Origin: an uncultured Deinococcales bacterium
GTDB lineage: Bacteria; Deinococcota; Deinococci; Deinococcales; Trueperaceae
Length of the DNA stretch: 10,317 nt
Reading direction: 5' to 3'
Assembly: GCA_937934635.1 (NCBI GenBank)
Contig: CALGZD010000081.1
Location: forward strand, 1-10,317
The position numbers and the translations under genes are program-made. Under the pieces are notes generated by a model. It ran no database searches. It was not told the origin of the DNA and saw nothing but the letters and a program-made list of their open reading frames with translations. Below are positions 1-5,864 of the stretch, piece after piece. How positions within the stretch are numbered: position 1 is the stretch's first letter; every line of letters starts with the position of its first letter.

Positions 1-108
1 GGTAACCACCCATTCTTCACTGGTGAGCAACGCTTTATCGATACTGAAGGTCGTGTAGAGAAGTTCCAAAAGCGATTTGGTACTAGCTACCGTAAAGAGA
101 AAAAGTAA
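1..108 (+). CDS. rpmE: Ribosomal protein L31, C-terminal 35 residues (partial, 5' end outside window)
   Basis: The frame is open from base 1 to TAA at 106-108 and gives 35 residues. They contain [10 protein letters not shown] and [14 protein letters not shown], the conserved C-terminal half of bacterial 50S protein L31, which sits at the central protuberance and bridges to the 30S head. In zinc-binding L31 proteins a Cys directly precedes HPF; here that position is Asn, so the visible half lacks at least one zinc ligand and the protein is probably of the Cys-free kind. The tail SYRKEKK is basic. From memory, the DTEGRV, KRFG and SYR pattern is closest to Deinococcus/Thermus L31. The N-terminal half and the ribosome binding site are outside the window. 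An intrinsic terminator follows within 30 nt. Confidence 0.93.
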   Translation, partial: GNHPFFTGEQRFIDTEGRVEKFQKRFGTSYRKEKK

Positions 109-135
109 GACTTTAAATAAGTTTAGAAATTTTGA

Positions 136-160
136 GGGAGCCGAAAGGCTTCCTTTTTTT
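136..160 (+). terminator. Intrinsic terminator of rpmE
   Basis: A 7-bp stem (136-142 GGGAGCC with 147-153 GGCTTCC, one G-U pair) closes a GAAA tetraloop and is followed at once by seven T residues (154-160). It lies 27 nt after the L31 stop codon, so it ends that transcript. Confidence 0.93.
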
Positions 161-169
161 GTGCTATCT

Positions 170-177
170 TCGTATTT
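170..177. repeat. Target-site duplication, left copy
   Basis: TCGTATTT directly abuts the left inverted repeat of the 250-bp element and is identical to 428-435 on its other side. Confidence 0.8.
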
Positions 178-427
178 GGTAGCACCCCACAATAGTGTGG
201 AGTTGTATTTTGAGGACTAAACAGATAAGTTTTACGACCTATTTTCATGATCTGTTAAAGCTGAAAAAGATTACTTACTGTTTGTTAAAGAACAAGTATT
301 ATCGTCTGTGACGTGGTTTGAGCTAGTTTTATGCCTAAGTATCAAAGTGTTTTAAAACATAAACATTGACCTAATTTTAGGCACAAAATCACATATTTTG
401 AACTCCACGATATCTTGTGGAGCTACC
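178..427. mobile_element. MITE-like non-autonomous element, 250 bp, with terminal inverted repeats
   Basis: The ends at 178-204 and 401-427 are imperfect 27-nt inverted repeats. Both read inward as GGTAGC, then CCACAA, a 4-6 nt variable spot, then GTGGAGTT. Each end can also fold on itself (187-191 with 196-200; 403-408 with 417-422). The element is flanked by the perfect direct repeat TCGTATTT at 170-177 and 428-435, exactly adjacent to the inverted repeat ends, as expected for an 8-bp target duplication. The interior is A+T rich with no coding frame. It holds an inverted pair (332-338 TGCCTAA, 377-383 TTAGGCA) around the palindrome GTTTTAAAAC (349-358). Several IS families with ends starting in GG and 8-bp duplications (for example ISL3 or IS256 types) could mobilise it, but the sequence does not show which. 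It sits in the spacer between the rpmE terminator and a pseudogene. Confidence 0.8.
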
Positions 428-435
428 TCGTATTT
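428..435. repeat. Target-site duplication, right copy
   Basis: TCGTATTT directly abuts the right inverted repeat. It is an exact match to 170-177, and removing the element plus one copy restores a continuous A+T-rich spacer. Confidence 0.8.
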
Positions 436-466
436 TCTTTTAACTCTACAATGTTTTATACTAAAC

Positions 467-472
467 TATAAT
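467..472 (+). promoter_or_regulatory. Possible -10 box of the pseudogene
   Basis: A consensus TATAAT lies 47 nt upstream of the pseudogene ATG. No good -35 box is found 16-18 nt upstream (the region around 443-450 does not resemble TTGACA), so activity is uncertain. The MITE-like element ends 40 nt upstream of this box and may have altered expression. Confidence 0.35.
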
Positions 473-821
473 GCTAAATCACAATCTAAATTTACATTTT
501 TAAGGAGTCCACAAATATATGAAGCAAAAAAAAGTTTTCATTAGTGTGGGAGCAACAACAAATGAAATATAAGAAACTTTTGTTAAAGCAGTTGAAGAAC
601 GCTTGAAGAGTGAAAATCTAATACCACATACGGTTGGTAGAAATACCTTTAATGTCGATGCTCCATTAAAAACCATATCTGAAACCATGGATCAATGTTC
701 TGGTACAGTCGTTACGGAGTATTAGCAAGTTGGAAAGAAAAAGTCGCTAGCTCAAAAACCAAGCAAAAGAGAAATATAGCAGAACTCGTAGGTAAAGCTC
801 TTCCACGATTAATTGACCTAA

Positions 822-845
822 GTCAGTTAATCGGTCAGTTAATCG
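822..845 (+). repeat. 12-bp perfect tandem duplication inside the pseudogene
   Basis: GTCAGTTAATCG occurs twice in a row (822-833 and 834-845), duplicating four codons (read as Q-L-I-G twice). Its length is a multiple of three, so it does not itself shift the frame. Confidence 0.9.
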
Positions 846-903
846 GCGATACAGATGTCTGTGAAAACCACACAGCGCGAGTAGGAAGGAACTCATTTAG
901 CAT

Positions 904-921
904 GGGTCAACAGGGTCAACA
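904..921 (+). repeat. 9-bp perfect tandem duplication inside the pseudogene
   Basis: GGGTCAACA occurs twice in a row (904-912 and 913-921), within the stretch that looks like an inserted fragment of a paralogous gene. Confidence 0.88.
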
Positions 922-1046
922 TTACGTGGAAACACTAGTAGTTTAAAACCTGCACAGTTCTGGGCAACATTAGTTGGATTAGCTGCAATCATCACAGGTG
1001 CATTTGCATTAGGAGCAAAATTTTTCGGCACACCATAGTTCTAATG

Positions 1047-1084
1047 CAATAAAGAAAGCTAAGTCAGCAACCGCCAACTTAGCT
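1047..1084 (-). terminator. Intrinsic terminator of ftsZ and the dcw operon
   Basis: An 8-bp perfect inverted repeat (AGCTAAGT at 1057-1064, ACTTAGCT at 1077-1084) with a 12-nt loop lies 29 nt beyond the ftsZ stop. Read on the minus strand, the stem is followed by TTCTTTATT, a T-rich run. On the plus strand no T tract follows, so it serves ftsZ rather than the convergent pseudogene. Confidence 0.78.
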
Positions 1085-1113
1085 CAAAATACTAGAATTT
1101 TATTTAAACTTAC

Positions 1114-2214
1114 TTAGTTCTTCTCGTCCATTCCCATACGCAAAAACGCAGGAATATCATAATTACTTGGATCATACTGAATGTTGCTTGTCTTAGCACT
1201 ATTCTGGAACTGAATCGGCGTAATCGTACGAACTTGCTGATCGCCAAAGCCAGAAGCAATAACTGTTACACGCACTTCGTTCTCTAAGCTTTCATCATAA
1301 GCAACACCAAAAATCACGTTCACATCTTCGATGCCTGTAGCTTCACAAATCTTCTCAACAATTTCAGTTGAATCGTGTAAACCAAGGTCATCAGAACCAG
1401 TAATATTGATAAGCAACTGGCTAGCACCCTGAATGCCACTAGCAAGTAGCGGACTGTGAATAGCACTATTTGCTGCTTCTTCAACAAGATCTTCGTCTTG
1501 CCCTACACCTATGCCCATAAGCACACGTCCAGCACCACTCAAGTGCGCCTTCACATCTGCAAAGTCAACGTTAATCAAGCCAGATTCATTGATGACATTA
1601 CTAATACCAGCTACACCATGATAAAGCACTTTATCTGCTACGCTAAAAGCATCTTTTAGTTTGACTTTGCGGTCAAGTGAAGACAGAAGACGCTGGTTTT
1701 CAACAACAATCAGAGCATCTACTTTATCTTCTAGTTTGCGAAGTCCCTCTTCTGCTTGGCGCATACGCTTTGGACCTTCAAAGCTAAATGGGGTTGTTAC
1801 AACCGCAACAGTAAGCGCACCTTGCTCTTTCGCAATCTCTGCAACGATGCTTGAACTACCTGTACCCGTGCCACCGCCCATACCAGCAGTGATAAAAACC
1901 ATTTCAGAACCATCAAGGTACTCGCTTAAACGGTCACGATCTTCTAAGGCAGCTTTTTCACCAATTTCAGGATTGGCACCTGCACCTAAACCTTTGGTTA
2001 GATGATCACCAAGCTGAATACGTGTATCAGCTAAACTTGTCGCTAGCACTTGAGCGTCAGTATTGGCAGAAAGGAATTCAACACCTTTCAAACCCGCTGC
2101 AATCATTCTGTTTACAGCGTTGTTACCACCGCCACCTAAACCTATTACTTTTATATTTGCATTTCCACTTACACTTGCGTTGTCACTATACGTTTGATCC
2201 ATTTGACTCAACAC
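1114..2214 (-). CDS. ftsZ: Cell division protein FtsZ
   Basis: Tubulin-like GTPase that polymerises into the Z-ring at midcell, 366 aa. Visible motifs: the N-terminal nucleotide loop GLGGGGNNAVNRMI (about 25-38), NTDAQ (51-55), the tubulin signature GGGTGTG (113-119), PFSFEGPKR (142-150), and the T7 synergy loop NVDFADV (215-221) with its catalytic aspartates. A short variable linker (about 325-350) leads to the C-terminal peptide YDIPAFLRMG, the docking site for FtsA and other partners. After the signature, the usual Ala-Pro-Val is replaced by Ser-Ser-Ile. The start is ambiguous. The longest form starts at GTG 2214, with AGGAG 5 nt upstream. ATG at 2202 (residue 5) has AAGGAG 11 nt upstream. 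Both sites lie in the purine run at 2214-2224. It is last in the cluster, 110 nt after ftsA. Confidence 0.98.
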   Translation of the reverse strand: MLSQMDQTYSDNASVSGNANIKVIGLGGGGNNAVNRMIAAGLKGVEFLSANTDAQVLATSLADTRIQLGDHLTKGLGAGANPEIGEKAALEDRDRLSEYLDGSEMVFITAGMGGGTGTGSSSIVAEIAKEQGALTVAVVTTPFSFEGPKRMRQAEEGLRKLEDKVDALIVVENQRLLSSLDRKVKLKDAFSVADKVLYHGVAGISNVINESGLINVDFADVKAHLSGAGRVLMGIGVGQDEDLVEEAANSAIHSPLLASGIQGASQLLINITGSDDLGLHDSTEIVEKICEATGIEDVNVIFGVAYDESLENEVRVTVIASGFGDQQVRTITPIQFQNSAKTSNIQYDPSNYDIPAFLRMGMDEKN

Positions 2215-2240
2215 TCCTTCTCCTGAGAGTATTTTAACCC

Positions 2241-2277
2241 TTTAGCGATTCTCGATTTCGCCCAAGGTTTCGCTAAA
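2241..2277 (-). other. Hairpin in the ftsZ leader
   Basis: TTTAGCGA (2241-2248) and TCGCTAAA (2270-2277) are a perfect 8-bp inverted repeat with a 21-nt loop, in the ftsA-ftsZ gap about 27 nt before the ftsZ start region. No T run follows on the minus strand, so it is not a simple terminator. It could stabilise or attenuate the ftsZ message; that role is inference. Confidence 0.5.
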
Positions 2278-2314
2278 AATTTAGCTAAAAAACGCTTCTA
2301 CTCAACCATTCCTC

Positions 2315-2342
2315 ATTATAATTTTTAGAAAAAGTCTCTAAA
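2315..2342 (-). promoter_or_regulatory. Probable ftsZ promoter overlapping the ftsA stop
   Basis: On the minus strand there is a perfect -10 TATAAT (2320-2315). It is preceded, at 16-bp spacing, by TTTAGA (2342-2337), which matches four of six positions of a -35 box. The -35 lies inside the last ftsA codons. Transcription from here would give ftsZ a leader of roughly 95 nt containing the hairpin at 2241-2277. Extra promoters within ftsA feeding ftsZ are common in dcw clusters. Confidence 0.45.
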
Positions 2343-3650
2343 AAAGTTCTTGACCGTATCAAAAATACTTCTGCCAGTTCCGCCACGTCCTTCTTGCCCA
2401 CGCCTACCTTCAAAACCGCGCTGACCAGAACCGCCTTGATTACCTCTGTGACCGCTTGAATTGGCTATTTCACCAGACATGCCTTGAAAACGTTGCGTCA
2501 TAGCACCATAGCGTACCAAACCAACTGCTGTTGCATGGGCTGGACTCGCTACAACATCAACCAAACCAGACACACCAATTGGCTTACCAATTCGCACAGG
2601 CAGATGGAAACGCTCAACAGCAACATCTTGCATACCTGGCATAAGTGATGCACCACCAGTTAGGACAATATTGCCTGCAAGTAGTTCTAAAGCGCCCAAA
2701 CGCTGTTCGATATTGCTCTTAACAAGGTCAAGGATTTCAACAACTCTTGGACGGATAATCTGGGATAGGTCAAAGGCAGAGAGCGCAGCAGTATAGTTCG
2801 GATGTGCCACTTCAATCTGCACATTTCTATCTGCAATATCTGGCACTGCCACACCATACTTTTTCTTAACCCGCTCAGCCTCTTCTGGGGATATACGCAA
2901 AATCTGACTGATGTCTTGGGTAATATGGTCGCCACCAAGTGGGATTACTGAAGAGTCTGCTAAGTTACCACGTCTAAAGACGCCAACATCTGTCGTGCCA
3001 CCGCCAATGTCAATCAGCACAGTTGTTAGATCATTTTCACTTTCGTCCAACACTGCTAAACCTGATGCGAGTGACTGCACAACCATGTCATCAACCTCAA
3101 CACCAGAATCACGAGAGCAACGGCTTAGATTCTGAAGCGGACCTTGTGCACCAGCTACGATGTGAACATCTACTTCTAGACGCACACCACTCATGCCTAC
3201 AGGATCTTTGATGCCATCTTGACCATCAATCACAAACTCTTGTGGAATGACATGCAGCACGTCCATATTAGCTTCTAAGGGGATAGCTCTAGCATTTTCA
3301 ATCGTTCTAGCTACATCTACATCAGTGATTTCTGAACCACGTCTGATTGCAGCAATGCCGTGGCTAGTCGTTGCTTTTAGGTGTGTGCCTGCTACACCTA
3401 AAATAGCGCTTTCCACTTTTACACCTGCCACACGCTCAGCCGCTTCAACCGATTCACGCACAGATTGAATGGTACGTTCTAAGTTAACAACAGTACCTTT
3501 ACGCAAGCCATCGCTAGGTACTGTACCTTCACCAATGATATCGAGGACACCGTCTGCAGCGACTTCACCAATGACCGTGCATATTTTTGTTGTGCCAATA
3601 TCTAGACCAACAATGATACGTTCATCCATATTATTCATTAGATTACTCAC
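2325..3650 (-). CDS. ftsA: Cell division protein FtsA
   Basis: Actin-like ATPase that tethers FtsZ filaments to the membrane, 441 aa. Actin-fold landmarks: phosphate-1 loop VGLDIGTTKICTVIGE (about 14-29), phosphate-2 loop LIDIGGGTTDVGVF (212-225) and adenosine motif IVLTGGASLMPGM (328-340). The SHS2/1C insertion falls at about 95-170. Residues about 393-426 are a Gly/Arg/Ser-rich linker, followed by a C-terminal amphipathic helix (SIFDTVKNFFRDFF), the membrane-targeting sequence typical of FtsA. The longest frame begins at GTG 3650, with GGTGAG 5 nt upstream, and overlaps the ftsQ stop by 8 nt. ATG codons at residues 5 and 8 are alternatives, but the better-placed ribosome binding sequence favours GTG. 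The low-complexity linker is longer and more glycine-rich than I expect in enterobacterial FtsA. Confidence 0.98.
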   Translation of the reverse strand: MSNLMNNMDERIIVGLDIGTTKICTVIGEVAADGVLDIIGEGTVPSDGLRKGTVVNLERTIQSVRESVEAAERVAGVKVESAILGVAGTHLKATTSHGIAAIRRGSEITDVDVARTIENARAIPLEANMDVLHVIPQEFVIDGQDGIKDPVGMSGVRLEVDVHIVAGAQGPLQNLSRCSRDSGVEVDDMVVQSLASGLAVLDESENDLTTVLIDIGGGTTDVGVFRRGNLADSSVIPLGGDHITQDISQILRISPEEAERVKKKYGVAVPDIADRNVQIEVAHPNYTAALSAFDLSQIIRPRVVEILDLVKSNIEQRLGALELLAGNIVLTGGASLMPGMQDVAVERFHLPVRIGKPIGVSGLVDVVASPAHATAVGLVRYGAMTQRFQGMSGEIANSSGHRGNQGGSGQRGFEGRRGQEGRGGTGRSIFDTVKNFFRDFF

Positions 3651-4857
3651 TAAGACTCACCCCCCAACCATAGACTGTTACATATTTTCTTTTCACAATT
3701 CTTCTCGTTTCTTGATCTAGATCACTTGTACCCAAATCGCTTGTCCCTACATCAGGTACGGGTACGAAAAACACACCTTCAGATGAGCCTGCCATGTCTG
3801 ACCCACCTAATGCATTTGCTTCTTTCACAGCTTCTCTCACACCTTCTCTAGTAGCCAATGCATGTAAGACCTCTGACCAATGTTCTTTTAAAAGTGTCAA
3901 GCTCGGTGTTTGGAGCTGACCCAAAATAAAACTAGTAGTTGTATTAAAACTGTCTTGCAAACCATATTCAAAACTTGCTTCAAAACCTTCGGGGGTATAA
4001 CTAATATTACTAATAGAAAGTTCAGGGGTTCTACTTAGGAAGTTGAGCAGCTCGAGCCCCTCAACAGTTCTATCTACACCCCAACCATCAATAACTGCCA
4101 AACGCTCAACAAGCGTTGCAGGAACTATTGAAGCAATATCAGGAAGGACAGTACCATCAGCAGCATAAGCAATTACATCGTTCTGAATTTGCGTAATTTC
4201 TTGTCTAGTTTCCGCTGCCATATCTGTACTGCTTAACCGTGCCTGAGTCAACTCACGACTCAACACTGCAACAGGTGCCCTTTCTCTTAATTCAATGTTC
4301 ACTGTATTAGGAAACACACGATTAATCTTAACGTTATCTAGCCACGGATTTCTTAATAAATTCTTAACATTTCGCTCTGAAACCCATAAAAGTGGGGTTC
4401 CCGTCTGGATTTTACTTAGACTCTGAAGCTCCGTTGTGTCTAAATAATTATTTCCTTCAATATTAATAGTTTCAACACGAAGCGTTAAAGACAATAAAAT
4501 AAATAAAAGTATTAAAGCAATAGCAAGCAATATTAGTCGCTTAAGAACTTTACTTCTCCCACCATTACCATTACGGCTACTATGTCTACTAAGGCTACTG
4601 GTTTTAGAACGACTACCCACACGCCTTTTTCGAGACCCAAATGCTTCATCAAACGCACCAACTTGCTGTGTGTCCTTAGCAGCAGTACTACTCGATACAG
4701 CATTACCAGATACAGCACTACTCGATACAGCACTACCAGACGCTAGATTAGAAACTAGATTAGAAGCTAAGACCTGTCCACTAAAGCCAATACTTGTCTG
4801 TTCAAGTCGCTCTCTAGCACTATTCTCTTTTGCCTTTACACGTCTAGCATGAATCAT
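3643..4857 (-). CDS. ftsQ: Cell division protein FtsQ (DivIB family)
   Basis: Bitopic divisome protein that scaffolds FtsB/FtsL in the periplasm, 404 aa. Residues 1-105 form a long cytoplasmic tail, Ser/Ala/Asn-rich at 30-60 and basic at 75-107 (SRKRRVGSRSK and similar). A single membrane helix (about 108-126, LILLAIALILLFILLSL) is followed by a POTRA domain at about 128-198, with VETINIEGNNYLD, NPWLDNVKINRVFPNTVNIEL and RERAPVAVL all matching the FtsQ pattern. The beta domain continues to about 310, and the last 90 residues are variable. Identification rests on topology, POTRA and position between murB and ftsA, as FtsQ sequences diverge quickly. The start ATG overlaps the murB stop as ATGA, and AAAGGG lies 6 nt upstream. 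Two sets of tandem repeats encode parts of the tail. Confidence 0.92.
   Translation of the reverse strand: MIHARRVKAKENSARERLEQTSIGFSGQVLASNLVSNLASGSAVSSSAVSGNAVSSSTAAKDTQQVGAFDEAFGSRKRRVGSRSKTSSLSRHSSRNGNGGRSKVLKRLILLAIALILLFILLSLTLRVETINIEGNNYLDTTELQSLSKIQTGTPLLWVSERNVKNLLRNPWLDNVKINRVFPNTVNIELRERAPVAVLSRELTQARLSSTDMAAETRQEITQIQNDVIAYAADGTVLPDIASIVPATLVERLAVIDGWGVDRTVEGLELLNFLSRTPELSISNISYTPEGFEASFEYGLQDSFNTTTSFILGQLQTPSLTLLKEHWSEVLHALATREGVREAVKEANALGGSDMAGSSEGVFFVPVPDVGTSDLGTSDLDQETRRIVKRKYVTVYGWGVSLSE
3722..3751 (-). repeat. Diverged 15-bp tandem repeat in the ftsQ C-terminus
   Basis: Two adjacent 15-bp units (3722-3736 and 3737-3751) match at 11 of 15 positions and encode successive V-G-T-S-D / L-G-T-S-D five-residue units. 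Confidence 0.6.
4681..4740 (-). repeat. 30-bp tandem repeat in the ftsQ N-terminal tail
   Basis: Units 4681-4710 and 4711-4740 match at 26 of 30 positions. They encode the Ala-Val-Ser-Ser-Ser / Ala-Val-Ser-Gly-Asn repeats in the cytoplasmic tail (about residues 40-60). Confidence 0.85.
4743..4766 (-). repeat. 12-bp tandem duplication in the ftsQ N-terminal tail
   Basis: CTAGATTAGAAA (4743-4754) is followed by CTAGATTAGAAG (4755-4766), matching at 11 of 12 positions. It encodes Ser-Asn-Leu-Val / Ser-Asn-Leu-Ala and abuts the 30-bp repeat. Confidence 0.85.
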
Positions 4858-5864
4858 AGGTCACCCTTTAGTTGGTTGTGTTGACTAAGCTCGTTATAAA
4901 TAACGTCTTGAGAAGCTTGCTTGAAGTCCTCAAATCCCCAACATTCCCACTCAACCTCTAGTGGTACAGCCATTTGGCTGGCAATATGTCTGCGAATAGT
5001 TTTAAGTAATTGGATTACATCGTCCGCTGTTGCGTCACCAAGATTAACAATAAAATTTCCGTGTTCGATAGAGACCATTGCGCCACCAACTTGCAAGCCT
5101 TTTAGCCCTGCCACATCGATTAATCTGCCAGCACTATCGCCTTCTGGATTTTTAAAAGCGCAGCCTGCCGATTTGACTTTTGGTTGCCCTTTTCTTGCGC
5201 TGTCTACTGCCTCAATGCGCTCCTCTATTGAGGCTTGGGAGGCGGGCTCGAGCCTCACCCTTGCCCTCGTCACAATCGCACCCTCAGGCAACTCTGAATG
5301 TCTATATCGAAGATTCAGGCTCTCAGGGTCAACAATCTGTAATTCACCATCAACAAATAGCTCTACCGCTGTAAGCACATCACCGATTTCACCGTAGCGT
5401 GTGCCAGCATTCATAGCAATTGCTCCACCGAGCACCGCAGGAATGCCCAACATGCCCTCTAGACCCGTCAGACCATACTCAGTAGCACGGCGCACCAAAC
5501 CTGGCACAGGTGTCGCAGCACCAAGCCACACTTCTTCGCTACCATCAAAATCTTTGATCGTATTATAGGCTTTGCCTAAGCGAATCACGCGTTCTTCAAC
5601 ACCAGCATCACCAATAAGCAAATTAGAACCTGCACCCATAATGCGGTAAGGCTGACTAGTAGCTGCCTGCAAATCTTCCAAACTCTCAATATGCCAAATC
5701 TCTGCAAGTCCACCAACACCTAAGGTTGTATATTTCGCTAAAGCAGCTTGTTCTATTCTAGGTGTGGCTGGTGTGGTTGCTTTTGTTTCAGCTTTGTCTA
5801 CATTGTCTACTTTGTCTACTTTGTCTACTATATTATTAGGCACTGGATTATTAGGCACTGGCAT
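4854..5864 (-). CDS. murB: UDP-N-acetylenolpyruvoylglucosamine reductase MurB
   Basis: FAD enzyme that reduces UDP-GlcNAc-enolpyruvate to UDP-MurNAc with NADPH, in the cytoplasm. The frame stays open to ATG 5921, but the start is placed at ATG 5864 (336 aa), 5 nt after a strong GGGAGG (5870-5875); ATG 5867 is only 2 nt from it. With this start it overlaps murC by 14 nt. Motifs in this numbering: TTLGVGGLAE (46-55), FAD site IMGAGSNLLIGD (75-86), GIPAVLGGAIAMNAG (140-154), YRHS with the catalytic Arg (187-190), SAGCAFKNPEGDSAG (232-246), and a C-terminal LEVEWECWG with the likely catalytic Glu. The position of the usual proton-donor Ser is Cys235. The first 35 residues are a low-complexity tail (PVPNN twice, then VDK units) encoded by tandem repeats. 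The stop overlaps the ftsQ ATG as ATGA. Confidence 0.96.
   Translation of the reverse strand: MPVPNNPVPNNIVDKVDKVDNVDKAETKATTPATPRIEQAALAKYTTLGVGGLAEIWHIESLEDLQAATSQPYRIMGAGSNLLIGDAGVEERVIRLGKAYNTIKDFDGSEEVWLGAATPVPGLVRRATEYGLTGLEGMLGIPAVLGGAIAMNAGTRYGEIGDVLTAVELFVDGELQIVDPESLNLRYRHSELPEGAIVTRARVRLEPASQASIEERIEAVDSARKGQPKVKSAGCAFKNPEGDSAGRLIDVAGLKGLQVGGAMVSIEHGNFIVNLGDATADDVIQLLKTIRRHIASQMAVPLEVEWECWGFEDFKQASQDVIYNELSQHNQLKGDL
5793..5828 (-). repeat. 9-bp tandem repeat, four copies, in the murB N-terminus
   Basis: TTTGTCTAC occurs four times in tandem (units from 5793, 5802, 5811 and 5820; the second has A as first base). On the coding strand it encodes Val-Asp-Lys, Val-Asp-Lys, Val-Asp-Asn, Val-Asp-Lys. 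Confidence 0.93.
5832..5861 (-). repeat. 15-bp perfect tandem duplication at the murC/murB junction
   Basis: ATTATTAGGCACTGG is present twice (5832-5846 and 5847-5861). The right copy carries the last murC codons and its TAA stop. Both copies encode murB residues (Pro-Val-Pro-Asn-Asn twice), so the unit is coding in two frames. Confidence 0.93.

Larger units (their letters stand above)
519..1038 (+). pseudogene. Decayed gene of an uncharacterised family (Rossmann/TIR-like N-terminus, C-terminal membrane helix)
   Basis: It has a good ribosome binding site (AAGGAG, 502-507) and an ATG at 519, and begins MKQKKVFISVGATTNEI before TAA at 570-572. The same frame continues with ETFVKAVEERLKSENL, HTVGRNTF and ISETMDQCSGTVV, then stops at 723-725. 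Coding sense moves to the second frame near 707-715 (GVLASWKEKVASSKTKQK), and to a third near 940 (SLKPAQFWATLVGLAAIIT and GAFALGAKFF, a membrane helix), ending in TAG at 1036. I recall intact homologues of about 200 residues or more with VFISVGAT first, a middle part ending in NGVLASWKEKV, and a C-terminal KPAQ-W membrane segment; the middle is deleted here. An extra piece around 855-930 (HTARVGRNSF) looks like part of a paralogue. Tandem duplications of 12 bp (822-845) and 9 bp (904-921) add to the damage. I cannot name the function; the VFIS start suggests a TIR-like or nucleotide-binding fold only weakly. Confidence 0.75.

Noticed and set aside
161..185. Inverted repeat GTGCTA/TAGCAC just after the rpmE terminator, as a second terminator
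   Set aside because: No T run follows, and its right arm lies inside the MITE-like element while its left arm is outside, so the match is best seen as chance.
366..397. TTGACC at 366 as the -35 box of a promoter inside the MITE-like element
   Set aside because: No acceptable -10 sequence occurs 16-18 nt downstream.
500..688. 62-residue minus-strand frame opposite the pseudogene start
   Set aside because: It is antisense to a recognisable, though broken, coding sequence, and has no ribosome binding site or recognisable motif.
695..946. 83-residue plus-strand frame as an independent small gene
   Set aside because: Its core (GVLASWKEKV onward) is the middle part of the decayed gene in another frame. 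The first residues come from reading the N-terminal portion out of frame, and no ribosome binding site precedes the ATG.
4921..5397. Long plus-strand frame opposite murB (158 residues), and the other plus-strand frames opposite the dcw genes
   Set aside because: They are shadows of well-supported minus-strand genes, without ribosome binding sites or family motifs.
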